From contig DLQI01000044.1 of NCBI GenBank assembly GCA_002478745.1, forward strand, positions 13,435 to 48,241: a DNA stretch of 34,807 nucleotides. Reading direction: 5' to 3'. This stretch comes from Rhodobacteraceae bacterium UBA7436 (GTDB lineage: Bacteria; Pseudomonadota; Alphaproteobacteria; Rhodobacterales; Rhodobacteraceae). Positions 16,198 to 24,243 of the stretch are shown in pieces. A model generated the notes under the pieces. It did no database searches, had not been told where the DNA came from, and saw nothing but the letters and a program-made list of their open reading frames with translations. How positions within the stretch are numbered: the stretch's first letter is position 1; every line of letters begins with the position of its first letter. The position numbers were made by a program, and so were the translations under genes.

Positions 16198-17334
16198 TTA
16201 GCGCGGCATTGGATTTTTTGCCGCGTTATATGCCGACCAATCGGTGATTTCAGGGTAATATATTTCGCGCCATTTACGCACACGCGGGTTCATGATCCGG
16301 CGAAACAATGGTGGATACATCGCTGCCATTGTCATGATTGGATAGCCATATGGCAGCTGCGGTGCATCTGCTTCTGTATAGTTTTGCAAAATTGGAAAGC
16401 GACGGTCGGGTTTGTAATGATGATCCGAATGGCGCTGCAAGTTGATCAGCAGCCAATTTGACGCCTTATGTGCTGCGTTCCAAGAATGTCGTGGTTGTAC
16501 ATGTTCATATTTACCCTCGCCCAAGTGTTTGCGGGTCAGGCCATAGTGTTCGATGAAGTTGACCAATTCGAGCTGCCAAATCGCGGTGCTTGCCTGAAGT
16601 AGGAACAGTCCGACCCCAACCCATCCGCCCAGAATAAAAGCGAGTAAAAGGAAGCTGCCTTGAAGCGCTGCATATTTCCAGAAAGGGTTGCCACGATCTG
16701 TCGCTGGCAGGTCTTTGCGTGCGAGCATGGCGGCTTCAGCTCTGAGGGCTGACAAAAAAGAACTGCTCAAGACACGAGGGAAGTAACGATAGAAATGCTC
16801 ACCCATGCGTGCAGTGACTGGGTCACGCGGTGTCGCGACGTAGCGGTGATGGACCAACATGTGTTCTGAACGAAAGTGTGAATACATTACCAATCCCAAC
16901 AAGATATCAGCCATTTGGCGTTCCATTTTGTTCTTTTGGTGCATCAGTTCGTGACTGTAATTAATCCCAATTGTTCCCGTTATGACGCCAATACCGAAAA
17001 ATAACCCGATCTTTTCCCATGCCCCAAGATGTGCGGCACCCGTGACGTAAGCGATAAGGCCGAAAACTGTGATAAATTGTAACGGTGCCCAAATGATCGT
17101 GATGAACCGGTACCAATACAGGTCGTCATCAGTTGCATCCAAATCAGCATTTCTCACGTCCAAGCCTAACGCTAAATCGATCCCAGAGAAGAGATACCAT
17201 GTGAGGAACGGTAAAAGTAGAACTGTCCAACCACCATAAGATGCGCCAATCCAAGCGACTGGGATAAGCGCCAAGGATACCCAAAAAGGGAGGGCATTCT
17301 GAATTTTTGCCATATCGGAAGCGGAAGTGACCAT
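16198..17334 (-). CDS. alkB: Alkane 1-monooxygenase family, integral-membrane di-iron
   Basis: This membrane di-iron hydroxylase uses O2 and rubredoxin-delivered electrons to oxidise terminal carbons of alkanes. From ATG 17334 (AAAGGA at good spacing) it has 378 residues; the frame runs further upstream into mutY without support. Several hydrophobic segments alternate with the histidine boxes HELMH (128-132), EHMLVHHRYVATPRDP (157-172), NFIEHYGL (259-266) and LQRHSDHH (299-306). All histidines expected from the Pseudomonas AlkB pattern are present. Two boxes deviate: HELMHQ replaces HELxHK and the Gly of EHxxGHH is Val. These suggest a divergent substrate range. It begins 28 bases after the mutY stop. 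No rubredoxin or rubredoxin reductase gene is adjacent. Confidence 0.87.
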   Translation of the reverse strand: MVTSASDMAKIQNALPFWVSLALIPVAWIGASYGGWTVLLLPFLTWYLFSGIDLALGLDVRNADLDATDDDLYWYRFITIIWAPLQFITVFGLIAYVTGAAHLGAWEKIGLFFGIGVITGTIGINYSHELMHQKNKMERQMADILLGLVMYSHFRSEHMLVHHRYVATPRDPVTARMGEHFYRYFPRVLSSSFLSALRAEAAMLARKDLPATDRGNPFWKYAALQGSFLLLAFILGGWVGVGLFLLQASTAIWQLELVNFIEHYGLTRKHLGEGKYEHVQPRHSWNAAHKASNWLLINLQRHSDHHYKPDRRFPILQNYTEADAPQLPYGYPIMTMAAMYPPLFRRIMNPRVRKWREIYYPEITDWSAYNAAKNPMPR

Positions 17335-17362
17335 CGTAAATCCTTTGAGTGGCTTGGCGTGC

Positions 17363-18424
17363 TTAGGGAAGCGATAGGTTTGCCTTATTTTCAATAAGGT
17401 CAAATGCCTTACGCATGACAGTTGGTAAGTCAGAGGGGCGGAAATCGTTGTGCCCTAAGAACAATAGTTGTTCATCGCTGTCTACTGCCGCAGTCATGAC
17501 GCTCAATAACAGATGAAAATGGGTAAAAGTATGGCGGACCTCGCCTTCTACGGCTTTCCAGTCGGCAGATGTCGGAGGTGTTCCTGGCGGTCGTGGGGCA
17601 TCTGAATCAATCCAATCAGAACCAGGCCAGCCCAGCATGCCACCCAGTAAGCCTTTGTCAGGCCGGCGCTCCATCAACCATGCGCCATCTGAGCGACGGC
17701 CCAAATACACCGTGCCATGGCGTACTGGCTTTGGCTTCTTAGGTGTCTTTTGGGGCAGTTCTAGCGCTGTGCCCTTTTTACGCGCTTTGCAAGGCTCCCG
17801 CCACGGACAGATGTCACATGTTGGTGATTTTGGTGTGCAAATAGTTGCGCCCAAGTCCATGACAGCTTGGGCGTAATCGCCTGTGCGTAGTTTTGGCGTT
17901 AGACGTTCCGCCTTGGCCGTCAGTTCTGCCTTAGCTGCGGGTAGTGGTGTGTGAATATCGTAAAGCCGCGCCATCACGCGTTCGACGTTTCCGTCTACCA
18001 CAACATGACGCAAATCATAGGCGATCGAAGAAATTGCGGCCGCAGTGTAGGGGCCAATTCCCGGCAAACTTAGGAGGGTTGCGTGATCATCGGGAAACAC
18101 TCCGCCATGTTCATTCGTGATGGTGCGCGCGCATTTCAATAGGTTTCGGGCGCGGGCGTAATAACCTAAGCCAGCCCACTCCCCCATAACATCGCCATCT
18201 GCAGCTGCAGCAAGGTCCGCAACTGTGGGCCAACGCGCGGTGAACCGATTAAAATAGTCTTTAACTGCGGCAACAGTCGTCTGTTGCAGCATAACTTCTG
18301 ACAACCAAATTCTATAGGGATCAGGACGCACACCGGCCTTTTTTTCAGTTGGAGGCGTACGCCAAGGCATTGGGCGCGCGTGAATATCGTACCATTCAAG
18401 TAGATTTGAACTGAGATCACGCAA
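17363..18424 (-). CDS. mutY: Adenine DNA glycosylase MutY
   Basis: This base-excision repair enzyme removes adenine mispaired with 8-oxoguanine. The 353-residue length is normal. The helix-hairpin-helix motif is LPGIGPYTAAAISSIAY (120-136), with the catalytic Asp144 in VVVDGNVERVMAR and Glu43 in LSEVMLQQTTV. The iron-sulfur loop is C196-X6-C203-X2-C206-X5-C212. The C-terminal MutT-like domain for 8-oxoG recognition follows from about 235 (GTVYLGRRSDGAWLMERRP). The start is TTG at 18424, supported by GGAG eight bases upstream and by the usual N-terminus (LLEWYDIHARPMPWR); no ATG fits better. It is divergent from the DciA-like gene and followed by alkB. Confidence 0.95.
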   Translation of the reverse strand: MRDLSSNLLEWYDIHARPMPWRTPPTEKKAGVRPDPYRIWLSEVMLQQTTVAAVKDYFNRFTARWPTVADLAAAADGDVMGEWAGLGYYARARNLLKCARTITNEHGGVFPDDHATLLSLPGIGPYTAAAISSIAYDLRHVVVDGNVERVMARLYDIHTPLPAAKAELTAKAERLTPKLRTGDYAQAVMDLGATICTPKSPTCDICPWREPCKARKKGTALELPQKTPKKPKPVRHGTVYLGRRSDGAWLMERRPDKGLLGGMLGWPGSDWIDSDAPRPPGTPPTSADWKAVEGEVRHTFTHFHLLLSVMTAAVDSDEQLLFLGHNDFRPSDLPTVMRKAFDLIENKANLSLP

Positions 18425-18507
18425 TCTTTATGCTCCGCATTGTCTTGTTTCGCTGGTCTGAGCGGGGTGATCCGCTATTATAAGTGTTGATAGTGAGGAA
18501 CATAGCT

Positions 18508-19023
18508 TTGGTTCAGCGACGCACCAGCACAAAAGGATTTAAACGCACAGCAACTTTGTTGGGCAACCGAATTCGCACGGTCAGTGAAAGTCGCGGTTTT
18601 GCGCAAAGCCGCTTGCTGACCAATTGGGCAGAGATCGCAGGGCCAGATATTTCCTCAATCGCACGACCTGTCGAAGTTAGCTATGCGCGCGGCGGCATGG
18701 GCGCGACCCTGACATTGTTGACGACGGGTGCGCAGGCTCCGATGTTAGAGATGCAAAAGGAACAAATTCGTTCCAAAGTTAATTCGGTGTATGGTTATAA
18801 CGCTATCGCCCGCGTGCGGATCACGCAAACTGCGACCACGGGTTTTGCTGAAGGTCAGGTCGATTTTACCCATCGCCCCAAATCAGTAAGCGAAATGATT
18901 CCAGACGCAGGAATTGTGAAACGCGCAGCAGAGACAACACAAGCTGTCGGCGATGAAGGGCTGCGTGCAGCTCTTGAGCGACTTGGCACCAATGTAATGA
19001 AACAAAAAATCACCCAGACCTAA
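18508..19023 (+). CDS. DUF721 (DciA-like) protein
   Basis: The N-terminal region (about residues 10-95) matches DUF721, the fold of DciA, the replicative helicase loader that replaces DnaC in many bacteria. Seen are LLGNRIRTVSESRGFAQSRLLTNWAEIAGPDISSIARPVEV and a beta section ATLTLLTTGAQAPMLEMQKEQI with GYNAIARVRI. The TTG at 18508 is preferred because GAGGA lies eight bases before it; a GTG at 18484 would add eight residues without a binding site. From 18508 the protein has 171 residues, with a C-terminal part of no known fold. A short inverted repeat (AGCGG-N6-CCGCT) lies in the gap to mutY. The dsbA-like gene follows ten bases later, so the two are cotranscribed. Confidence 0.82.
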   Translation: MVQRRTSTKGFKRTATLLGNRIRTVSESRGFAQSRLLTNWAEIAGPDISSIARPVEVSYARGGMGATLTLLTTGAQAPMLEMQKEQIRSKVNSVYGYNAIARVRITQTATTGFAEGQVDFTHRPKSVSEMIPDAGIVKRAAETTQAVGDEGLRAALERLGTNVMKQKITQT

Positions 19024-19033
19024 GGATTACGAT

Positions 19034-19732
19034 ATGAAACGCATTCTTCCAATGATTGTCGCCGCGCTTGTCGGCGTCGGCGCGTACTTTATTTTTGTAC
19101 ACGAACCCTCAAGCAGCGTATCCCAATCTGCGGAATTAACCGCACCGGCAGAAGCTGTTGCAACTGAAGTTGCTGATAATGCTGATGGTGACGCTGAAGT
19201 AGACACATCAACTATCCCTGACATGATGATTGGTAACCCAGATGCCAAAGTTACTGTGATTGAATATGCATCATACACATGCCCGCACTGTGCATCCTTT
19301 CATGCGGGTACATTTAAGGACCTAAAGAAAAACTACATCGATACAGACAAGATCAACTTTGTCTTCCGTGAAGTCTATTTTGATCGTTACGGTTTGTGGG
19401 CTTCGATGATCGCGCGCTGTGCGGGTCCTGAGAAATTCTTCGGTCTAACTGACTTGATGTTCCAGTCCCAGTCTTCGTGGACACGTGCAGGTGAGCCAGC
19501 AGCAATTATTGATGAGTTGCGCAAACTTGGTCGTCTTGCCGGAATCGATGGTGAAACGCTTGAAGTCTGCTTGAACGACAATGACAAAGCTAAAACCCTG
19601 ATCGCTTGGTATCAAGAAAAAGCGGGCGCAGATAACATCGACAGCACCCCTAGTTTTATCATCAATGGTAAGAAGCACACGAACATGAGCTTTGCTGAGA
19701 TGTCAGAAATTATCGACGCAGAGCTAAAGTAA
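19034..19732 (+). CDS. DsbA-family thiol-disulfide oxidoreductase
   Basis: This periplasmic thioredoxin-fold protein of 232 residues forms or shuffles disulfide bonds. An N-terminal hydrophobic segment (about residues 4-22, MKRILPMIVAALVGVGAYFIF) is a signal peptide or anchor, followed by an acidic, Ala-rich linker of about 40 residues. The fold starts near 63 with MMIGNPDAKVTVIEYASYTCPHC; the active site is Cys83-Pro-His-Cys86, the classical DsbA sequence. The helical insert follows, and DSTPSFIINGKK contains the cis-Pro. AAGGA at seven bases supports the ATG. Encoded just after the DciA-like gene. It could be the main oxidase or a specialised homologue; a DsbB partner is not in the window. 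The Cys-rich exported proteins encoded near 13.1-14.1 kb would be plausible clients. Confidence 0.9.
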   Translation: MKRILPMIVAALVGVGAYFIFVHEPSSSVSQSAELTAPAEAVATEVADNADGDAEVDTSTIPDMMIGNPDAKVTVIEYASYTCPHCASFHAGTFKDLKKNYIDTDKINFVFREVYFDRYGLWASMIARCAGPEKFFGLTDLMFQSQSSWTRAGEPAAIIDELRKLGRLAGIDGETLEVCLNDNDKAKTLIAWYQEKAGADNIDSTPSFIINGKKHTNMSFAEMSEIIDAELK

Positions 19733-19743
19733 ACTTTCAAGAC

Positions 19744-19777
19744 AATAGTTGGCGCGTCTTTTGGCGCGTCAGCTATT
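19744..19777 (+). repeat. Long hairpin between convergent dsbA-like and lpxK genes
   Basis: AATAGTTGGCGCGTC and GGCGCGTCAGCTATT pair as a 15-base stem around the loop TTTT if three G-U pairs are allowed. The G-U pairs form only in plus-strand RNA. There is no T run on either side, so it may protect the 3' end of the dsbA-like mRNA rather than terminate by itself. Confidence 0.6.
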
Positions 19778-19799
19778 CGTCGTTTGGGTGCAGCGACCT

Positions 19800-20783
19800 T
19801 TATGCCAATGGCAATTTTTTTAATGCCGATTGCAATGCGCTATCATCTTCAAATTGCAAACGAACGGGCAGGGTAATAACCTTCGTTCGAAACGCCGAAG
19901 GCAAGCGCACAGCATCCTTTTCAGTTGTAACCAATTGTGCGCCTTTTGCGCGGGCATCGGCTTCAAATCGTGCAAGCAGATTGGTGGATAGCTTTTGATG
20001 ATCATCCAACGGTTCAGTGTGCACCACCTCTGCCCCTAGCTTGCGTAATGTCGCAAAGAACTTTTCCGGATACCCAATTCCGGCGAAGGCAAACGCCCGT
20101 GTATCCGTCCAATCCATGCCTGTCATAAGCGGTTCTAAGGCTGCCGTTAGGTGAGGCGTTTGGAGATGTGGCTGAGAGTTTACAAAGGTTTCCTGCGTTG
20201 ATGGCGTTCCAATGGACAGCAATAAATCTGCGCGCGCCAATCCTTCGGTGATTGGTTCACGCAATGGGCCTGCTGGCAAACATTGCCCATTCCCAAAGCC
20301 ATGTTTTGCATCAACAACGATGATCGATAGGTCTTTATGAAGTGCAGGGTTTTGGTGGCCGTCGTCCAGTACAACAACTGTAGCACCTGCGTCTTGCGCG
20401 GCTTTGCCACCCAATGCGCGATCCTTTGAAACCCAAACTTCTGCAAAAGCAGCAAGTAGTAAAGGCTCGTCACCTACCTGATCCGCTGTGTGAATTGCTG
20501 GGTCCACACGAACTGGACCTTCCAACGTGCCGCCATAGCCGCGGCTGACGATATGCGTGGTGTGAAACAGATCACGTAAACGCTCGGTGACTGCGATAAC
20601 GGTCGGGGTTTTGCCAGTTCCACCAGCGTTGATGTTACCGATGCAAACAACAGGTATGTCTAGCTTTAGGTGTAATCCTTTTGCCAGTCGCCATGCTGTC
20701 GCTGCGGCGTAAACATAGCCCAAGGGTGCAAGCACTTTGGCTTGCCAGCTAGAAGGTTGGTCCCAGAACTTTGGTGCGCGCAT
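19800..20783 (-). CDS. lpxK: Tetraacyldisaccharide 4'-kinase (lipid A)
   Basis: This inner-membrane kinase phosphorylates the 4' position of the lipid A disaccharide. From ATG 20783 it has 327 residues. The N-terminus is amphipathic with a hydrophobic stretch (LAPLGYVYAAATAWRLAKG). The P-loop is IGNINAGGTGKTP (48-60), followed by IVSRGYGG, VGDEPLLLA and VVVLDDGHQNP, all typical LpxK segments. ATG 20783 shares its first base with the waaA stop (TGATG), with GGAGGAAA upstream as a strong binding site; the preceding in-frame TTG is less likely. Located at the end of the pmbA-cysQ-waaA-lpxK operon. Confidence 0.95.
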   Translation of the reverse strand: MRAPKFWDQPSSWQAKVLAPLGYVYAAATAWRLAKGLHLKLDIPVVCIGNINAGGTGKTPTVIAVTERLRDLFHTTHIVSRGYGGTLEGPVRVDPAIHTADQVGDEPLLLAAFAEVWVSKDRALGGKAAQDAGATVVVLDDGHQNPALHKDLSIIVVDAKHGFGNGQCLPAGPLREPITEGLARADLLLSIGTPSTQETFVNSQPHLQTPHLTAALEPLMTGMDWTDTRAFAFAGIGYPEKFFATLRKLGAEVVHTEPLDDHQKLSTNLLARFEADARAKGAQLVTTEKDAVRLPSAFRTKVITLPVRLQFEDDSALQSALKKLPLA

Positions 20784-21997
20784 CAATTGTTTCCTCCTTC
20801 AACGGCATCTAAAGCAATTGCGACCAATTCGGTAATCCGGTCAGTTACATCCGTACCTTGTGAGACGACATCCCAGCCCGACATCGCCATAGATGCAGCA
20901 TGATCGGGTGAAATTAATTGCGCCACTGCTACTCCAAGGGCTCTGGTGTCATTGACAATACGTGCAGCGCCTGCCGCTGCTAACCTTGTATAGCTTGGCA
21001 TATAATTGCGCACATTTGGTCCATAAAGGATCGCGGTTCCCAAACCCGCTGCCTGCAATGGATCAAGACCATGCTGGCCAGATGCCAATGAACTGCCAAG
21101 GAAGGATAGCGGGGCAATGCGATACCAAAGCCCCAATTCGTCCTGGGCGCTGGTCAACAAGACTTGGCAGTTGTCATCAGGCATTTCGCCGTCTTCCCAA
21201 CGTGAACTGCGCAAGCCATCGTCCTTCATTTGCGCTTCACAGGCAGATGCTTGTGCTTCACCGGCTGGATTCAGAACTAACAGCAGGCGATGCGAAAGGC
21301 GAAGAGCGTGGCGGTGCGCGGCAAGTACAGTGTGGACTTCGTTTGGTTGAACAGCTGCAGCAAACCAAATTGGTCGCCCGCCTATGATAGCTGAGAAATC
21401 ATCGAAGTCGCTTTGGGTGTAAGGTAGCGACAAACTGCCTGCCAAGATAGGACCACTCAGTTCCAAGGTTGCGCTACTTCGCATCAACTTTGTGAGCCGC
21501 GCTTGCGCTGGTTCTGAGCGTACGAGAACGTTGTCAAAGGACGCCATAACATCACGTGCGACTTCAGGTAACCAGCGATCACGACGGTTTTCGAAACCGA
21601 CTTGATCGGCGTCAGCCATAATGAGATGCACACCCTTCGCGCGCGCCGCTAATATCAAGTTTGGCTGCAATGCCCCCCAAAGCCACAAACCAACAGTTGG
21701 CTGCCAATGCCCAAGGAAAGTTGCGATGTCGTTAGGATGTTCGCTAGGTGCTGCGTCGATAATTATCCAAGAGCAAGGTGAAGTAAGTCTATCGGGGGTC
21801 GTGATCAAAATGCTCAAACCGTCACGCTGCGCGCAAAGCCATTTCGCAAGATCAAGTATTGCCAACCCGTTTCCGGTTTCTGGTGCATTCAACCACAGCA
21901 CCTCACCCGATGGGCGATCCTTCGAGGGAGAGTATTTTGTAGGAGGGTTGCGCCGTACAAGCGCACGGTAGGCTGACAATTCAAGGGATTTTGGCAT
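20783..21997 (-). CDS. WaaA/KdtA-like glycosyltransferase lacking the usual signature residues
   Basis: By order, length and fold this protein aligns with WaaA (KdtA), which transfers Kdo to lipid A. It keeps the two-domain GT-B outline over 404 residues. Family signatures are altered throughout. E. coli-type HSVSVGE becomes NAPETGN (37-43), so the catalytic Glu is Asn. METELWPN becomes LWGALQPN; STHEGEE becomes AVQPNEV; VPRHPER becomes VLNPAGE; and GGHNPLE becomes GQHGLDPLQ. The N-terminal membrane anchor is also missing. It could be an inactive paralogue with a structural or regulatory role, or a transferase with another chemistry. It is coupled by a one-base overlap to lpxK and starts 18 bases after cysQ, so a lipopolysaccharide role remains likely. 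A canonical WaaA may be elsewhere in the genome. Confidence 0.85.
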   Translation of the reverse strand: MPKSLELSAYRALVRRNPPTKYSPSKDRPSGEVLWLNAPETGNGLAILDLAKWLCAQRDGLSILITTPDRLTSPCSWIIIDAAPSEHPNDIATFLGHWQPTVGLWLWGALQPNLILAARAKGVHLIMADADQVGFENRRDRWLPEVARDVMASFDNVLVRSEPAQARLTKLMRSSATLELSGPILAGSLSLPYTQSDFDDFSAIIGGRPIWFAAAVQPNEVHTVLAAHRHALRLSHRLLLVLNPAGEAQASACEAQMKDDGLRSSRWEDGEMPDDNCQVLLTSAQDELGLWYRIAPLSFLGSSLASGQHGLDPLQAAGLGTAILYGPNVRNYMPSYTRLAAAGAARIVNDTRALGVAVAQLISPDHAASMAMSGWDVVSQGTDVTDRITELVAIALDAVEGGNN

Positions 21998-22015
21998 GAC
22001 TGATTTTAATCCCCC

Positions 22016-22795
22016 TTACTTGGGTTTCAAAGCCATCAGGGCCTGGCTATGGATATCAACGCCACCTGCAACAACGCCATTCAATAGAGATGTGGGATGG
22101 TTAAAGATCAATGACTTCCCTGTCTGGTCGGTGATTTTGCCTCCAGCTTCGCTGACAATAAGTGCGCCCGCGGCAATATCCCATTCCCAACTAGGTCGAA
22201 AAGTGAACATGGCATCGAACTTACCTTCAGCAACAAGTGCCAAGCGGTAGGCAAGCGATGGACGATGGTTACGTTCAAAGTCTGGGACACCGTTTGGCCA
22301 GAACCGCGGTTCAACATTTACCTTGGTAGACAAGATTGATGCGCCCGTGAGGTTTGATTGATTCGAGACCTTTAGGGGTTTCCCATTTAGCCATGCTCCT
22401 TGGCCAAAAGCAGCAGTGTACATCTTGTCAAGCATCGGCAGATAAACGACAGCAGCGGTTATCAAACCACGATCTGCAATTGCAAAGGAATGTGCCCATG
22501 TGCTGGCTCCCTCTGCATAGCTGCGCGTTCCGTCGATCGGATCAATGATGAATATCTTGTCTTGGGAGAGGCGTTCAGTCGTATCGTCAGTTTCTTCTGA
22601 AAGCCAGCCATAATCGGGACGAGCAAGGCGAAGTGTGGCAGACAGCATGTCGTTTACGGCCAGATCAGCTTCGGTTACTGGGCCGGCCCCAGCGGGCTTG
22701 TCCCACTTCTTAGCAGTTTTGCCAGAATAGCTTGTGGCAATGCGCCCTGCGATCCGGGCAGCATCGACTAGCAGTTTTAGGTCATTTGCCGGCAA
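22016..22795 (-). CDS. cysQ: 3'(2'),5'-bisphosphate nucleotidase / inositol monophosphatase family
   Basis: This 259-residue protein belongs to the lithium-sensitive Mg-dependent phosphatase family and looks closest to CysQ, which removes the 3' phosphate of adenosine 3',5'-bisphosphate produced in sulfate assimilation. Metal-binding residues are in LSEET (66-70) and IDPIDGTRSY (84-93), and WEWDIAAGALIVSEAGG holds the substrate-site Asp. PVTEADLAVNDML is a further family segment. The start is TTG at 22795, with GAGGGA at proper spacing; it overlaps the end of pmbA by 14 bases, and the binding site lies within that gene. Inositol monophosphatase activity is an alternative. It precedes waaA and lpxK, a grouping I associate with Rhodobacterales, but the functional link is unclear. 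Confidence 0.88.
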   Translation of the reverse strand: MPANDLKLLVDAARIAGRIATSYSGKTAKKWDKPAGAGPVTEADLAVNDMLSATLRLARPDYGWLSEETDDTTERLSQDKIFIIDPIDGTRSYAEGASTWAHSFAIADRGLITAAVVYLPMLDKMYTAAFGQGAWLNGKPLKVSNQSNLTGASILSTKVNVEPRFWPNGVPDFERNHRPSLAYRLALVAEGKFDAMFTFRPSWEWDIAAGALIVSEAGGKITDQTGKSLIFNHPTSLLNGVVAGGVDIHSQALMALKPK

Positions 22796-24128
22796 GGGTC
22801 ATTCCCTCGACCAGCAATGATGGGACGACACGGCTTAGGTGGGTGCGGGCATCATTTGCTGGAACAATACTCATCAACATCTGACGCAGGTTACCAGCGA
22901 TCGTGCATTCGTTCACGGCGTATTGGACTTCGCCGTTTTCCACCCACAATCCTGCGGCACCGCGTGAATAGTCACCAGTGTTTGGATTGATGGTTGAACC
23001 GATCATTGAGGTTACTAACAGGCCGGTTCCCACGTCACGAATTAGGTCGCTCTTGGATGCAGTGCCTTGCGTTAGCGCGGTGTTCCAAATGCTAGGGGAG
23101 GGGCCGGATGCGGTACCACGTGCGGCGTTCCCTGTGGAGGTCATGCCGAGTTTACGTGCATTGGCTAAATCCAATGTCCAACCCGTTAGGATACCATCTT
23201 CGATGATAGCACGTTTTGTGGTTGGTAAACCTTCAGCATCAAATGGGCGAGATGCACCTGTACGTGGGCGATGTGGATCCTCAAGAACAGATAGGTGTGC
23301 AGGTAAAACCTGTTCACCCAATGAGTCGCGCAACCATGATGCGCCTCGACCAACGGAGGCACCATTTACTGCGGCGAGAAGATGACCAATCAAAGTCGAT
23401 GAAACACGTTCGTCGAACAATACGGGGAACGATCCGGTTGGTGGTTTGCGCGAGTCCATTCGGGCAAGGGCGCGTTCTGCAGCTTCACGCCCGATTTCGC
23501 CAGCATCGCGCAGATCGGCTTGAAAGATGCGGCTGTCACCTGCGTAATCGCGCTCCATTCCAGTACTTGTGCCAGCAATCGCAACACAGCTTAAGGCGCG
23601 ATCTGTCCGTGCATATCCGCCCGAAAACCCGTTACTTGCGGCTAGATGAATCTGTCGTGCGCCATAAGCTGCGCTGGCAGATTGAACTTGGCTGATGCCA
23701 TGAACGTCCATTGCAGCAGCTTCTGCTTCTGCGGCGTCTTGTTGCAAAGTACCGGGTGCAGGTTCTGGCGTGGCATCGTGCAATTCCAGCGCATCAATGT
23801 CCCAATCGGCAATCAACTGAGATGGATCGGCCAGGCCCGCATAGGGATCATCAGGTGCCTCTTGCGCCATAGCCACAGCGCGCTGCGCCATTTCATCAAT
23901 GGTGCGTGTTGACGTGTCGGATGCGGAAACATTCGCAATCTTTTGACCAACAAAGACGCGAAGGCCAATATCGATCCCTTCAGAGCGTTCAGCATGTTCC
24001 AACGCACCCGCACGCACGTCGATCGAGACTGACGTGCCTTGAACTGCCATTGCATCAGCGGCGTCGGCCCCTGCACGTTTGGCGGCAGATAAAAGTGATT
24101 GTGTCAGCGCGTCGAGGGGCTGCGGCAT
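22782..24128 (-). CDS. pmbA: TldE/PmbA-family protein
   Basis: This 448-residue protein is the PmbA (TldE) member of the TldD/PmbA family, whose heterodimer degrades unfolded peptides and matures some peptide antibiotics. The metal-binding HExxxH motif belongs to TldD, and I see none here, as expected for PmbA. Typical segments are GIDIGLRVFVGQKIANVSASDTS, PVLFDERVSSTLIGHLLAAVNGASV and RGTASGPSPSIWN, with the C-terminal NPNTGDYSRGAAGLWVENGE. The frame extends upstream to 24218, but ATG 24128 is preferred because GGGAG lies eight bases before it. It is the first gene of the pmbA-cysQ-waaA-lpxK run and lies after the DUF2125 terminator, so a promoter is expected at about 24129-24193. tldD is not in the window. 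Confidence 0.93.
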   Translation of the reverse strand: MPQPLDALTQSLLSAAKRAGADAADAMAVQGTSVSIDVRAGALEHAERSEGIDIGLRVFVGQKIANVSASDTSTRTIDEMAQRAVAMAQEAPDDPYAGLADPSQLIADWDIDALELHDATPEPAPGTLQQDAAEAEAAAMDVHGISQVQSASAAYGARQIHLAASNGFSGGYARTDRALSCVAIAGTSTGMERDYAGDSRIFQADLRDAGEIGREAAERALARMDSRKPPTGSFPVLFDERVSSTLIGHLLAAVNGASVGRGASWLRDSLGEQVLPAHLSVLEDPHRPRTGASRPFDAEGLPTTKRAIIEDGILTGWTLDLANARKLGMTSTGNAARGTASGPSPSIWNTALTQGTASKSDLIRDVGTGLLVTSMIGSTINPNTGDYSRGAAGLWVENGEVQYAVNECTIAGNLRQMLMSIVPANDARTHLSRVVPSLLVEGMTLAGK

Positions 24129-24193
24129 TTGGCGTCTCCCTTGGAAGTTGGTTATGAGGTACCCTTGCTGCGGACGTGGCGCAAGGGTTGGCC

Positions 24194-24223
24194 AAAAAAA
24201 GGGCCGCGCGAAATGCACGGCCC
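24194..24223 (-). terminator. Terminator of the DUF2125 gene
   Basis: On the minus strand GGGCCGTGC pairs with GCGCGGCCC (one G-U) around ATTTC, followed by seven T. It lies 20 bases past the DUF2125 stop and isolates the pmbA operon. Confidence 0.92.
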
Positions 24224-24243
24224 GTTCCGAAAAACTCGTCGAT

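Noticed and set aside
17335..17403. Upstream extension of AlkB into mutY
   Set aside because: The ATG at 17334 has AAAGGA at ideal spacing; the extension is antiparallel to no signal and overlaps mutY coding sequence.
18461..18476. AGCGG-N6-CCGCT between mutY and the DciA-like gene
   Set aside because: Short repeat, easily explained by chance; kept only as a remark in the gene entry.
24129..24218. Upstream extension of PmbA
   Set aside because: It runs into the DUF2125 terminator region; ATG 24128 has a proper binding site and matches family length.
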